A stretch of DNA of 64,000 bases from Lentzea sp033794685 (GCA_033794685.1 JARAYZ010000008.1); one strand, 5' to 3'; numbered from the stretch's first letter, positions 51,688 through 61,501 are shown. A program made the numbers and translations. Notes: generated by a model from the sequence alone, not told the origin.

Positions 51688-51873
51688 GACGCCACCCTCA
51701 ACGCAACGCGCCTCCGCCCAAAGCAACAGGCGTGCCATCTACCTGCGCGTGGCGTGGGCCGGTCTTTGATCAGATTGTGGGGGGTCTGGGGGGCGGAGTC
51801 CCCCAGGAAGCAGCACAACGCAACGCCCGCAACGCAACCACCTACGGACACCGAAGCCGAAGCCGAAGGCGAG
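51688..51873. other. Non-coding stretch with a G-run hairpin
   Basis: Contains the hairpin CTGGGGG-GCGGAGT-CCCCCAG at 51786-51806 in a G-rich context and a run of CAACGCAACG-like direct repeats around 51825. No gene supported. Same general look as repeat debris next to mobile or inserted DNA. Confidence 0.45.
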
Positions 51874-52446
51874 TCAGCACTTCTCCATCTGCGGGTTCCG
51901 GTTCTCCGGCGCCTCATCCACCTTCAACACCCCACCCTCCCAGACCAGCACATAAACAACCCGCCACCGAATACACCCCTCAGGCAACGCAGGCGGAGCC
52001 TTCGAAACGTCCTGAGTGGACACGAACGAGATCAGCACCCGCAACCGCCGCCCGACCACATCGGACTCGACGCGCTGCACCACCATCCCGCCGTCCCGGG
52101 TGCTCTCATAAGCAGCAACCCACCCGGCCTCAGGCGTGGAAGAAACCCGCCGAGCCGAAACCACCCCACGCCAAGCGTCGAAGTCACGCGAGTTGATCGA
52201 GTCGAAGTAGGCCTGCAACACCCGTTGCACGGCAGTCCGGTCCGGATGCGTGAACGAGTCGGGGCTCAGCCGGACCTCTCCGGACCCCGGGAACGGCCCC
52301 GCAACGGACGAGGACGGCACCGCGGGCGCCCCACGGGCCTCGGCCGGGCGTGAGTACACGGTCCGGCCCACCATCCCGGCCGCCACAGCGGCACCGGTGA
52401 TCACGACCACGGCCGGCACCAGCCAGCGGCTTGCCACGCTCCCCAC
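51874..52446 (-). CDS. Membrane-anchored hypothetical protein, NTF2-like exported domain
   Basis: A 190-residue protein with one N-terminal transmembrane helix (8-29) that could be a signal anchor, a Pro/Ser-rich linker and an exported domain with AVQRVLQAYFDSINSRDFDAWRGVVS, typical of NTF2-like folds. Two Cys (GCIRW and C-terminal EKC). Common as an uncharacterised actinomycete family. It is convergent with the repeat region and divergent from the lanthipeptide operon. Confidence 0.72.
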   Translation of the reverse strand: MGSVASRWLVPAVVVITGAAVAAGMVGRTVYSRPAEARGAPAVPSSSVAGPFPGSGEVRLSPDSFTHPDRTAVQRVLQAYFDSINSRDFDAWRGVVSARRVSSTPEAGWVAAYESTRDGGMVVQRVESDVVGRRLRVLISFVSTQDVSKAPPALPEGCIRWRVVYVLVWEGGVLKVDEAPENRNPQMEKC

Positions 52447-53049
52447 ACGCGCAGCCTAGCCGCACGACACGCCGGGCAGCGGAGGGCCGCTGACAAAACG
52501 TGTCGTGTTACATCAAAACACGAATTTCACTCGAACGATTACATCACACAGGGATTTACCGAGAAGCATGTAGTAAGACAATGTTTGCTACATAATAGTG
52601 GGCGTCCAATCTCATCCTATGAATGAGTTCGAACGGGCGACTCCGTACCGCCATTCGGCCGTACCAAACACGCAATAGCAGCCAATTTTGGCTTCACTCG
52701 GAAAGAGCAGCCGACACAGCGAGTACACGACGTTTGCACCTGCCCAACTATACGCCGAGCTCCGCCTGGAATAGCGCAGCTCAGAGGCACCACACCACAA
52801 GAACTCCCGAGTTCCGTTTAGCGGAAACGCAGCACAGGCCCGGACACACGACCGGCAGCAAACATCTCAACCGGGTGAGATGGGCCCAAACCTCATCACC
52901 ACGGGTCACATACGCACCGGTAACCAATGGTCTTTCGGACACGAACGGGGGACCCATATGACCCTAACGGCGGATTCCCCATAGGATCGAAATCGTGCGG
53001 AAATATGCCGCAACAAAGAAACGCAAAACGAGCCAGGGAGGGGAATTCG
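52447..53049. promoter_or_regulatory. 600-base AT-richer control region of the lanthipeptide operon
   Basis: No gene supported. Inverted repeat ATGTAG...CTACAT at 52568-52593 (14-base spacer), followed by CATAAT. The long AT-rich leader suggests complex regulation; RamR/AmfR-like control is expected for this operon type, but no RamR gene is in the window. Confidence 0.4.
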
Positions 53050-55611
53050 GTGGACCTCAGATACGAGGCGTACTGCTTCGCCGATCGGCAGTTCTACGAT
53101 CTGCAGAGCAGCACCGAAAGCACTCCCGCAGACGACTTCTCCACCGAACTCCCCGCGATTCCACTCGACTGGGCGACGGTTGAACGCAACGTGTGGCGGC
53201 ACCACCACCCGATGGGGGTACAGCTCCCGAACCAAGGGTGGAAAATCCACGTTTCCGCTGGCCTCGACAACGCCGGCCGGGTATTGAAGGCCGCTTTCGA
53301 CTACTGCGTCGATCGGCGAATCCCCTTCAAGTACCTGCAGTCGATGTCGATCGTGCTGGCCCGGAACTCGAAGTACGCGCCCCGGGAGGGCAGCGGCAAG
53401 CTGGTCACGATCTACCCGACGGACGTCGCGCGGCTCGAGACGATCCTCACCGAGCTCGCGGAGATCCTCGACGGCCAGCACGGCGCCTACATCCTGAGCG
53501 ACCTGCGCTACGGCAAGGGGCCGCTGTACGTGCGCTACGGCGGGTTCGTCGAGCAGTGGCTGGAGGTCGGCGGGCAGCAGGTGCTCGCGATCGCCGGGCC
53601 GGACGGCGAGCTCGTGCCGGACAAGCGCAAGCCCGTGTTCAGCCTGCCGGAGTGGATCGAGCTGCCGGCGTTCCTGAAGCCCCACCTGGACGAGCGCAAC
53701 GCCGGCGACCCTGCCGCGTTCCCCTACCAGATCAAGAACTCGCTGCACTTCTCCAACGGTGGCGGCGTCTACCTGGCCACGCGCAAGAGCGACGGCAAGG
53801 AGGTCGTGCTCAAGGAGGCGCGGCCGCACGCCGGGCTCGACCGCGACGGCGAGGACGCGGTCGTCAGGCTGCAGCGAGAGTACGAGATCCTGACGAAGCT
53901 CCAGGGCATCAAGGGCGTGCCGGAGGTGTACGACCGCTTCACCGAGTGGGAGCACCTCTTCGTCGCCATGGAGTTCATGCCCGGACGCTCGCTCGGGCAG
54001 TGGGTCGGCAGGCACTACCCGTTGACGCACATGGACGTCAGCGACGAGGCGCTCTCCGAGTACAAGGCCCGCGCGCTCAAACTGGTCGGCCGCATCGAGT
54101 CGATCATGGACGAGGTGCACGACCGCGGCGTCGTGTTCAGCGACCTGCACACGCTCAACGTGCTTGTGGACGACGACGACCAGGTCTCGCTGATCGACTT
54201 CGAACTCAGTTCGAGCATCGACGCGGTCCGCAAGCCCACGCTCGGCTCGCCGGGCTTCCAGGCACCGCGCGACCGCGACGGCTTCGACATCGACGCGTAC
54301 CCGCTGGCGGCGTTGCGGCTCTGGTTCTTCCTGCCGCTCAACACCGTCCTGGAGCTGGCCCCAGCGAAGATCCCGCAGCACGTCCGCGTGATCCAGCGCC
54401 GGTTCGGCCTCAGCGACGAGTACTGCCGGCCGATCATCGACGTGCTGACGCCGCGGGTCGACCCGCCGGCGGACCCCGCGCTGACCGAGTTCGACCAGGA
54501 CACCCCGGACTGGGCGTTGGTGCGCAAGGAGATCGCGACCGCGATCCTGCACAGCGCGACACCACACCGCGAGGACCGGTTGTTCCCCGGCGACATCGAG
54601 CAGTGGGAGGTCGGCGGCGCGGGCTTCGGCTACGGCGCGGCGGGCGTGCTGCACGCTCTCGCCGAGGCAGGGCAGGGCCGCTACCCCGAGCACGAGGACT
54701 GGCTGATCAGGGCGTTCCGGCGAGAACCGCCGAAGCAGGCGGGTTTCTTCGTCGGCGCGCACGGCATCGCCCACGTGCTGGAGAACTTCGGCCACCACGA
54801 CGTCGCGACCGAGATCGTCGAGACGTACGCGGAACTGCTGCCGATGACGCAGGACCACGGGCTCAGCGCCGGTCTGTCCGGCATCGGCCTCAACCTGCTG
54901 CACTTCGCCGACGTCCGGCAGGACGACGGGTACGCGGCGCAGGCCGAGCACCTCGCGGAACGTCTCGCGGGCCAACTCGCGGAGGCCCCCGGACCGGGCG
55001 ACAAGGCGAAGGCGGGCCTGCTGCACGGCTGGTCCGGACCGGCACTGTTCTTCCTGCGGATGTTCGAGCACACCACCGAACGCCGCTGGCTCAAGCTCGC
55101 GGAGCAGGCGCTCGAACGCGACCTCGCGGAGACGATGATCGCGCTCGACGGTTCGCTGCAGGTGCGGGACGGCAACCTGCGCAGCCTGCCGTACGTGGGC
55201 ATCGGTGGCGCGGGCGTCGCTCTGGCGCTCACCGAGTTCGCGAAGCAGGCTCCGGACAGGCCGTGCGTCGAGAAGCTGCCCGAACTGCTGGGCGGCTGCA
55301 CCGGCGAGTTCGTCATCCAGCCCGCGTTCACGCTGGGCCGGGCCGGACTGCTCGCCACGCTCGCCCACGCCACCAGGCACTTCCCCGACGAACGGCTCGA
55401 GCGCGCCACCGAGCGGCACCTGAAGGCACTCGGCTGGCACGCCGTCCGCTACGGCGGCGGGCTCGCGTTCCCCGGCGTGCAGCTGCGCCGGCTCTCCATG
55501 GACCTCAACACCGGCGGTGCGGGCGTGCTGCTCGCCATCGCGTCCACAGTGGACGGCCGCTCTCCCTTGCCCTTCCTGGGCACCAGAACGCCGGTCTCCG
55601 CAGACCGGTAG
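53050..55611 (+). CDS. lanKC: Class III lanthipeptide synthetase LanKC
   Basis: An 853-residue trifunctional enzyme (RamC/AmfT/LabKC type). Residues 1-220 are the phospho-Ser/Thr lyase domain. Residues 225-490 are the kinase, with Lys255, D365-x4-N370 and the DFE motif at Asp383. Residues 520-853 form a LanC-like cyclase whose zinc ligands are absent (VGAHG, LLHGWSG and no Cys pairs), which puts it in class III, not IV. It phosphorylates and eliminates Ser/Thr in the precursor and forms (methyl)lanthionine or labionin rings. GTG at 53050 with GGGAGGGG upstream. The precursor gene starts 39 bases after its stop. Confidence 0.93.
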   Translation: MDLRYEAYCFADRQFYDLQSSTESTPADDFSTELPAIPLDWATVERNVWRHHHPMGVQLPNQGWKIHVSAGLDNAGRVLKAAFDYCVDRRIPFKYLQSMSIVLARNSKYAPREGSGKLVTIYPTDVARLETILTELAEILDGQHGAYILSDLRYGKGPLYVRYGGFVEQWLEVGGQQVLAIAGPDGELVPDKRKPVFSLPEWIELPAFLKPHLDERNAGDPAAFPYQIKNSLHFSNGGGVYLATRKSDGKEVVLKEARPHAGLDRDGEDAVVRLQREYEILTKLQGIKGVPEVYDRFTEWEHLFVAMEFMPGRSLGQWVGRHYPLTHMDVSDEALSEYKARALKLVGRIESIMDEVHDRGVVFSDLHTLNVLVDDDDQVSLIDFELSSSIDAVRKPTLGSPGFQAPRDRDGFDIDAYPLAALRLWFFLPLNTVLELAPAKIPQHVRVIQRRFGLSDEYCRPIIDVLTPRVDPPADPALTEFDQDTPDWALVRKEIATAILHSATPHREDRLFPGDIEQWEVGGAGFGYGAAGVLHALAEAGQGRYPEHEDWLIRAFRREPPKQAGFFVGAHGIAHVLENFGHHDVATEIVETYAELLPMTQDHGLSAGLSGIGLNLLHFADVRQDDGYAAQAEHLAERLAGQLAEAPGPGDKAKAGLLHGWSGPALFFLRMFEHTTERRWLKLAEQALERDLAETMIALDGSLQVRDGNLRSLPYVGIGGAGVALALTEFAKQAPDRPCVEKLPELLGGCTGEFVIQPAFTLGRAGLLATLAHATRHFPDERLERATERHLKALGWHAVRYGGGLAFPGVQLRRLSMDLNTGGAGVLLAIASTVDGRSPLPFLGTRTPVSADR

Positions 55612-55650
55612 CAAGAAGAGATCGATCCCCCGAAACAAGGAGATGTTGTC

Positions 55651-55815
55651 ATGGGTTTCATCCTTGACATGCAGGACCTCGAGACCCCCGAGGCCCCCGC
55701 CACGATGATGGCCGGCGGCAGCGGTGGCGGCGGCGGTGGCGGCTCGACCACGGCGTCGACCGTCTCCCTGCTGCTCCCGTGCAGCCACAGCGGTGCGTCG
55801 CTGCTGCTGTGCTGA
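55651..55815 (+). CDS. SapB/AmfS-like class III lanthipeptide precursor
   Basis: A 54-residue peptide. The leader carries the class III recognition helix ILDMQDLE (4-11), then TPEAPATMMAG. A run of seven Gly (25-31) follows, unusual in this family. The core from Ser32 contains Ser36-x2-Ser39-x4-Cys44 and Ser47-x2-Ser50-x3-Cys54. The second is the standard labionin/lanthionine pattern of SapB and AmfS (SxxSLLLC); the first has one extra residue, a Pro before the Cys. Predicted product: a two-ring amphipathic morphogen that lowers surface tension for aerial growth. AAGGAG lies 10 bases before the ATG. Confidence 0.92.
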   Translation: MGFILDMQDLETPEAPATMMAGGSGGGGGGGSTTASTVSLLLPCSHSGASLLLC

Positions 55816-55842
55816 TCTCGCTCCACCAAGCATGAACGGCCG

Positions 55843-55873
55843 GTGAGCGGCATAGGCGAAGTATGCCGCTCAC
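55843..55873 (+). terminator. Attenuating hairpin after the precursor gene
   Basis: A 12-bp perfect stem GTGAGCGGCATA with a 7-base loop, without T-tract, between the precursor and the transporter genes. It probably protects or limits the transcript, so that the precursor is made in excess of the transporter. Confidence 0.65.
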
Positions 55874-55960
55874 CCGCCAACTCCGAGGGCTCGGCAGCCG
55901 GCCAGCTGCCGGGCCCTCGCTTCATGATGGGCCCTCACCACCTCCGGAGGAACAGCCCCG

Positions 55961-57577
55961 ATGCGCAAATCCGGTGATCGGTTGCTGCTCGCCACGACCA
56001 CCCGCGACTACCGCCCGTGGTTGCTGCTCCTCAACGCCGCCATCACCACCACCGCCGGACTGCTGCTCCCCGCCGCTCTCGCCGGTGCCGTCGACATGGC
56101 ACTGGGCGGCACGTTCGTACTGGTCACGATCTTGTGGCTGCTCGCGCTCGCGGGCGTCGAGGTCCTCGGTGAGGCGATCGGGATCGTGCTCGCCGCCGGC
56201 ATCACGGCCCGCGCCACGGCGTGGTTGCGGCGCCGGTTGACCAAGAAGTTCCTCACCCTCGGTCACCCCTCCTCGTTCGCCCCCGGAGACTCGGTCAGCC
56301 GCGTCACAGGAGACTGCGGCAACGCCGGGGGCATCGCCGTCCTCGTGATCGGGTTCGCGGTGACCGTCGTGTCCTCGGTCGGCTCGGTGATCGCCCTGGC
56401 GCTGCTCGACTGGCGGCTCGCGGCCGTGTTCCTGGTGAGCGTGCCGCTCGCGGGCCTGCTGATCCGCACCCACATGCGCATGACCGCCGACGACGTGCTG
56501 ACCTACCAGGAAGTCTCCGGTGAGGTCTCGGCACGGCTGCTCGACTCGGTGTCCGGACTGCGCACGATCGCGTCCGCCGGCATCGCCGACCGCGAGACGA
56601 ACCGCGTGCTGGAGCCGCTCCCCCGGCTCGCCGCGGCCGGTGCCGGCATGTGGCGCACCCAGGCGAAGATGATGTGGCGGGCCGGATTGCTGCTGCCCGC
56701 CGTCGAGCTCGCGGTGCTCACCGCCGCCGGTTTCGGTGTGATGCAGGGCAGACTGAGCACCGGTGACGTGCTCGCCGCCCTCGGGTACGCGGCCCTGGGC
56801 ATGGGCATCGTCGGCCAGCTGACCCAGCTGACCGTGCTGGAACGCACCCGCGCGTCCGCCGGCAGGATCGCCGAGGTCCTCGACGTGCCGGAGCCCCGGC
56901 GCCGTCCCGCCAAGCGGTCCAACGGGGTCATCGAACTGCGGAACGTCAGCGTCGACGGCGCGCTGCACGACGTGAGCCTGATGATCCCGGCCGGCACGTT
57001 CGCCGCGATCGTCGGCAGTTCCGGCGCGGGCAAGTCGACACTGGCCGCGGTGCTCGGCGGACTGTCCGCTGTGGACTCCGGCGAGATCCTCGGCCACGAC
57101 GCGGTCGGGTACGCCTTCGAACGCCCCGCGCTGCTCGGCGCCACGATCGGCCGTTCGATCGGCTACGGCACCGACGCGGACGAGGTCCAGGTCAGGGACG
57201 CCGCCGTCGCCGCCCAGGTGCACGACGTGCTGATCCGGTTGCCGCAGGGGTACGAGACGCCGGTGGCCGATGCCCCGCTCTCCGGCGGAGAGGCTCAACG
57301 GATCGGCCTCGCCCGCGCGATCGTCCGGGACCCCGACGTGCTCGTGCTCGACGACGCCACCGCGAGTCTGGACACCGTGACCGAGGCCAAAGTGGACAAA
57401 GCGCTCACCACCGCCCTTCCCGGCCGGACCCGGATCGTCGTGACGCACCGCGCGGCGACGGCCGCGAGAGCGGACCTGGTGGTGTGGCTGGAAGACGGCC
57501 GGATCCGCGGCACCGGCACCCATCGGCTGTTGTGGCACGACGAGGCCTACCGGGCCGTGTTCACCGGGGGCGAGTGA
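55961..57577 (+). CDS. ABC half-transporter 1 of the lanthipeptide operon (RamA-like)
   Basis: A 538-residue fusion of six transmembrane helices and an ABC ATPase. Walker A GSSGAGKST, signature LSGGE, Walker B VLVLDDATAS and the switch His in VVTHRAA are intact. No peptidase C39 domain, so leader removal is separate. GGAGGAA lies before the ATG. Pairs with the next gene (TGATG overlap) as a heterodimeric exporter for the mature peptide, as RamA/RamB in SapB loci. Confidence 0.9.
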   Translation: MRKSGDRLLLATTTRDYRPWLLLLNAAITTTAGLLLPAALAGAVDMALGGTFVLVTILWLLALAGVEVLGEAIGIVLAAGITARATAWLRRRLTKKFLTLGHPSSFAPGDSVSRVTGDCGNAGGIAVLVIGFAVTVVSSVGSVIALALLDWRLAAVFLVSVPLAGLLIRTHMRMTADDVLTYQEVSGEVSARLLDSVSGLRTIASAGIADRETNRVLEPLPRLAAAGAGMWRTQAKMMWRAGLLLPAVELAVLTAAGFGVMQGRLSTGDVLAALGYAALGMGIVGQLTQLTVLERTRASAGRIAEVLDVPEPRRRPAKRSNGVIELRNVSVDGALHDVSLMIPAGTFAAIVGSSGAGKSTLAAVLGGLSAVDSGEILGHDAVGYAFERPALLGATIGRSIGYGTDADEVQVRDAAVAAQVHDVLIRLPQGYETPVADAPLSGGEAQRIGLARAIVRDPDVLVLDDATASLDTVTEAKVDKALTTALPGRTRIVVTHRAATAARADLVVWLEDGRIRGTGTHRLLWHDEAYRAVFTGGE

Positions 57578-59295
57578 TGCGTTTCTACCTCTCCACGCTG
57601 GCAGGACATCGCAGGGGCGTCCTGGTCCTGCTCGGCTGGTCGATGCTCGAGGGCATCCCGGCGTTCTTCGGCGGCAGGCTCGTCGGCACCGCCGTCGACC
57701 AGGGTTTCGCGGCGGGAAAACCGCTGGCCGGCGTGCTGTGGCTGCTGTCGTTCGCGGTGCTCGCGGTGGTGGGCGCGCTGGGGCAGCGGCAGGTGTTCGC
57801 GCGGCTCGGCGCCGTCGTCGAACCGATGCGCGACGCCCTGGTCACGCGGGTGGTGAGGGGCGTGCTGAACGATCCGACGCACCGCCGCACACCGGACGCC
57901 AGCGCGGTCGCCATGATCACCCGGCACGTCGAGGTGGTCCGCGACGCCACCGCCGGTGTGCTGGTGCAGGCCCGTGCCCTTCTGGTCACGACGATCGCCG
58001 CGCTCGTCGGTCTCGCGACCACGGCCGCCGCGCTGATCTGGCTGGTCGTGCTGCCGATCGTGGCCGCGTTGCTGCTGTTCGGGTTGATGCTGCCCTCGCT
58101 CGCCAAACGGCAGCGCGACGCCGTGATCGCCGACGAACGCACGGCGGAGGCGTCCGGCGCGGTGCTGACCGGACTGCGCGACGTCGCCGCCTGCGACGCC
58201 GGTGAGGAGGCCTACCGGGACGTCGCGAAGCAGATCAACCTGCAGGCCAGGGCCACCGTGACGGTCGCGTGGGCGAACTCGTTGCGCGCCACGGTGATCG
58301 CGCTCGGCGGCTTCGTACCGATCGTCCTGCTGGTGGCGTTCGCTCCCCCGCTCGTCGCGTCGGGCCAGCTCACCACGGGCGCGGTCCTCGCGGCGGTCGT
58401 CTACCTGACCAACAGCGTGAACCCCGCGCTGCACGGGCTGGCCCGCACGACCAGCACGGTCGTGATGCGGCTGATGGTCGCCCTCAAACGACTTCAGGAA
58501 GCGGCACCGCGCACCGGCAGGGCGATCGGTTCCGAAACCCCTGCCAACGGCGAGTTCGTGCTGAAGGACGTGACGTTCGGCTGGAGCCCGGACGCGGAAC
58601 CGGTGCTGCGCGGCCTCTCGCTCGGCCTCCGTCCCGGCGACCACCTCGCGGTGGTCGGCCCGTCCGGCATCGGCAAGTCCACAATGGCCAGTCTGCTGAC
58701 CGGTCTGATGCCGCCGGGCAACGGCTCCGTGCTGTTCGGCGGCGCCCCGGTCGACCAGGTGACGCCGACGGTCAGACACCATGCGATCGCGCTGATCCCG
58801 CAGGAGACGTACCTGTTCACGGGCACTGTGCGGGAGAATCTCACGTTGCTGGCACCGTGGGCGACGGACGAGGATCTCGTCGAGGCCGCGAAAAAGGTTG
58901 GCGCCAAACCACTTCTGGACCGGCTCGGCGGGCTGAACGCCCTGCTCGGCCACGGCGGGGAAGGGCTTTCCGCTGGTGAGGCCCAGCTCCTGGCACTCGC
59001 GAGGGTCTTCGTCACGTCCGCGAGCGTCGTCATCCTCGACGAGGCGACCTCACACCTGGACCCCGCCGCCGAGGCCCGCGTCGAACGGGCTTTCGCGCAA
59101 CGGGAAGGGATTCTCGTGGTGATCGCGCACCGGCTGAGCTCGGCGCTGCGGGCGAACCGGGTGCTGGTCATGGACGGCGGCAAGCCGTTGCTCGGCACCC
59201 ACGAGCACCTGCTCAAGACGTCCGCGCTCTACGGACAGCTCATGCTGGCGTGGGATCCCACGCACCGAGAAGAAACCCCGCTGCCCAAACGGTGA
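57577..59295 (+). CDS. ABC half-transporter 2 of the lanthipeptide operon (RamB-like)
   Basis: A 572-residue transmembrane-ABC fusion. Walker A GPSGIGKST, Walker B VVILDEATSHLD and switch His in VIAHRLSS are good. The signature motif is LSAGEAQ in place of LSGGQ. A heterodimer with one less canonical site is common. The ATG overlaps the previous stop by one base. Last gene of the lanthipeptide operon. Confidence 0.9.
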   Translation: MRFYLSTLAGHRRGVLVLLGWSMLEGIPAFFGGRLVGTAVDQGFAAGKPLAGVLWLLSFAVLAVVGALGQRQVFARLGAVVEPMRDALVTRVVRGVLNDPTHRRTPDASAVAMITRHVEVVRDATAGVLVQARALLVTTIAALVGLATTAAALIWLVVLPIVAALLLFGLMLPSLAKRQRDAVIADERTAEASGAVLTGLRDVAACDAGEEAYRDVAKQINLQARATVTVAWANSLRATVIALGGFVPIVLLVAFAPPLVASGQLTTGAVLAAVVYLTNSVNPALHGLARTTSTVVMRLMVALKRLQEAAPRTGRAIGSETPANGEFVLKDVTFGWSPDAEPVLRGLSLGLRPGDHLAVVGPSGIGKSTMASLLTGLMPPGNGSVLFGGAPVDQVTPTVRHHAIALIPQETYLFTGTVRENLTLLAPWATDEDLVEAAKKVGAKPLLDRLGGLNALLGHGGEGLSAGEAQLLALARVFVTSASVVILDEATSHLDPAAEARVERAFAQREGILVVIAHRLSSALRANRVLVMDGGKPLLGTHEHLLKTSALYGQLMLAWDPTHREETPLPKR

Positions 59296-59313
59296 GCGGG
59301 GTCCACTCAGGAC

Positions 59314-59817
59314 TCACCCGACGCGGTGCAGCCAGGTGACGGGCGCGCCGTCTCCCGCACGGCGGAACGGTTCCAGCGCGTCGTCCCACGCGGCGCCGAG
59401 AAGTTCGTCGACGCCGTGTGCGAAGGACTCGCCACCACGGGCTTTGACCGCGAGCGCGCGCAACTGGTCCTCGTTGACGACGATGTCGCCGTTCGCCGAG
59501 GTGCGGGCGTGCCACAGTCCCAAGACGGGCGCGAAGCTGAAGCGCTCGCCGTCCTGACCGGAGGAGGGCTCCTCGGTCACTTCGAATCTCAGCATCGGCC
59601 ACGCGCGCAGCGCAGCCACTAGTTTGGCGCCGGTGCCGGCGTCTCCGGTCCACGCGCATTCTGCGCGCAACTGGCCTGGTGCCGCGGGTTGCGCTGCCCA
59701 CCTGAGGTCTACCCGGACACCGAGGGTGCCCGAGATCGCCCACTCGACGTGCGGACAGACCGCAGACGGCGACGAGTGGACGTAAACCACGCCACTGGTG
59801 CTGCCACGGGTGCTCAC
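59314..59817 (-). CDS. DUF3145 family protein
   Basis: A 167-residue actinobacterial protein: VYVHSSPSAVCPHVEWAIS at the start, LRWAAQPAAPGQLRAE, and the C-terminal block ELLGAAWDDALEPFRRAGDG. Function unknown. In Streptomyces and relatives it is the gene next to fabF, and here it is on the far side of the lanthipeptide operon. No membrane segment. GTG/ATG start at 59817. Confidence 0.85.
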   Translation of the reverse strand: MSTRGSTSGVVYVHSSPSAVCPHVEWAISGTLGVRVDLRWAAQPAAPGQLRAECAWTGDAGTGAKLVAALRAWPMLRFEVTEEPSSGQDGERFSFAPVLGLWHARTSANGDIVVNEDQLRALAVKARGGESFAHGVDELLGAAWDDALEPFRRAGDGAPVTWLHRVG

Positions 59818-60017
59818 TGCTGACCTCCGCTACTCGACGAGGGACGTCTTCCCCTACGCCTTTGTCGAGAGTGAGGTGATCACCGCGAAACCCGTTCGCT
59901 GCATTCTGCCTCGACTGGAGGCATGTCCGCCATAAGAACCAGCTCGATCATCACCCGACCGGGGCAGATACAGGTCTTAAGTCCCGATCTCCCGGCCGAG
60001 TGATGCCCGATCGTGAT

Positions 60018-61358
60018 CTACAGAGCGTTTACCGCGGCAACGACGTCGACTAGACCCGTGCCCTTGTCGAACGACGAGGTGTAGGGCCCTGCCGGCTGGT
60101 AGCCGGAGCCGTACTTGTGGGCCGTCGACTTCAGCGCCCGCTCGATGTCGGCGGGGGTCGCGGAAGGCTTGGCCTGGAACAGCTGTGCGACGATCCCGGC
60201 GATGTGCGGTGCCGCCATAGACGTGCCGCTGATCGTGTTGAACGTGCCCAGGTCGAGCAGTCCCGGCCCGTTCTGCGGCTTCAGGCCGGTCGCGCAGATC
60301 GGCAGGTAGAGCCGGCAGGACGAGGCGATGTTCTCCCCCGGTGCCGAGATGTCCGGCCAGGTCGCGGAGTCCGCGGCGAGACCGCGCGAGGAGAAGTCCG
60401 ACACAGCGCCGTCGCGGGTACCGGTCTCCTGGTCGTTGTAGGACGCGACCGAGATCACGCCCGGTGTCGGGTCGACGCCCGGCGGGTTGGACAGGTTCGC
60501 TGAACCATCGCCCCCGTCGTTGCCGTTCGCCCACACGACGACGACCCCTTCGGCCACGAGCTGACGTTGCAGCTTGACGGTGACCGACCCAGGGTCGAAC
60601 GCACCGCCGCCAGACGGCCCATAGGAGTTGTTGATCACCTTGATCGGCGGGCAGGTGGAGGCGGGCACACCGGCGCCGCAGGGGGCCCGGTGGTTCTCCA
60701 GCACCCAGTTCAGCGCGGCGTCCGCGCCGAGGATGAGGATCGCCGCGCCGGTCGAGATCACGACGCCCTTCGCGCCCGGCGCCGCGCCGCGGATCACCGG
60801 TCCGCCGGTGGTCTGCACGTCGCCGCCGATCGCGATGCCGGTGACGTGGGTGCCGTGGCCGCCCAGCGACGTCGTGTCGGTGTCGAGGAAGTTCGGCACC
60901 GGCACGATGCAGTTCGTCTGCGTCGAGCCGTCCAGGCACAGGCTCTTGAGGTTGCGGACGATCCTGCCGCCGAACGACGGGTGCGTCGGGTCGACCCCCG
61001 AGTCGATCACCGCGACCGACACGCCCGCGCCCGTGAGCCCGAGGCTGTTGCGGGCGTCCAGGCCGCGCGTGGCGGTGTGCGAGGTCGAACCGAGGAACCT
61101 GATCGGTTTCTGGACCTCGACGCGCGTGACGCCCGCTTCGGCCCTGGCGGAGGAGATCTGCGCGGAGTCGCCCCGCGCGGCTACGACGCCGATCTTGCGG
61201 AAGCTCGTGAGCTTCTCCAGACCGGCTGACTCGACCGCCCGTTCCGCGGCGGTGATGTCGGCTCCGTGGACGTAGACCGTGGAGGCCGGAGCGGCCGTCG
61301 CGACAGGGGAAGCGACGGCCACCAGCAGTACGGCGAGCGATGCTGCGCGTGTGTACAT
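60018..61358 (-). CDS. Secreted subtilisin-like serine protease (S8 family)
   Basis: A 446-residue precursor. ATG at 61358 with GGAGGG 3 bases upstream and a signal peptide ending near residue 23. An I9-like propeptide follows. Catalytic triad Asp119 (VIDSGVD), His168 (GGHGTHVTG) and Ser380 (SGTSMAAPH), with oxyanion Asn in the GNDGG region. Several Cys (141, 150, 227, 236, 348, 355) could pair. In some class III loci a separate protease trims the leader; whether this one does is a guess based only on closeness. Confidence 0.92.
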   Translation of the reverse strand: MYTRAASLAVLLVAVASPVATAAPASTVYVHGADITAAERAVESAGLEKLTSFRKIGVVAARGDSAQISSARAEAGVTRVEVQKPIRFLGSTSHTATRGLDARNSLGLTGAGVSVAVIDSGVDPTHPSFGGRIVRNLKSLCLDGSTQTNCIVPVPNFLDTDTTSLGGHGTHVTGIAIGGDVQTTGGPVIRGAAPGAKGVVISTGAAILILGADAALNWVLENHRAPCGAGVPASTCPPIKVINNSYGPSGGGAFDPGSVTVKLQRQLVAEGVVVVWANGNDGGDGSANLSNPPGVDPTPGVISVASYNDQETGTRDGAVSDFSSRGLAADSATWPDISAPGENIASSCRLYLPICATGLKPQNGPGLLDLGTFNTISGTSMAAPHIAGIVAQLFQAKPSATPADIERALKSTAHKYGSGYQPAGPYTSSFDKGTGLVDVVAAVNAL

Positions 61359-61501
61359 GGACCCTCCGTGAACATTGGCAGGCATTCCACCTAACGAGTG
61401 ATCCACTTATCGGTGACGGGCATCACCGAATGTCTCGACCGAGTGCGTTCGAGCCACCCCGGACCGCTACGGTGTCCCCCCGTGCGGAAAGGTAGGGACT
61501 C

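Noticed and set aside
53050..55611. Class IV lanthipeptide synthetase
   Set aside because: The cyclase domain lacks the Cys/Cys/His zinc ligands of class IV, and the precursor has the SapB/AmfS form of class III.
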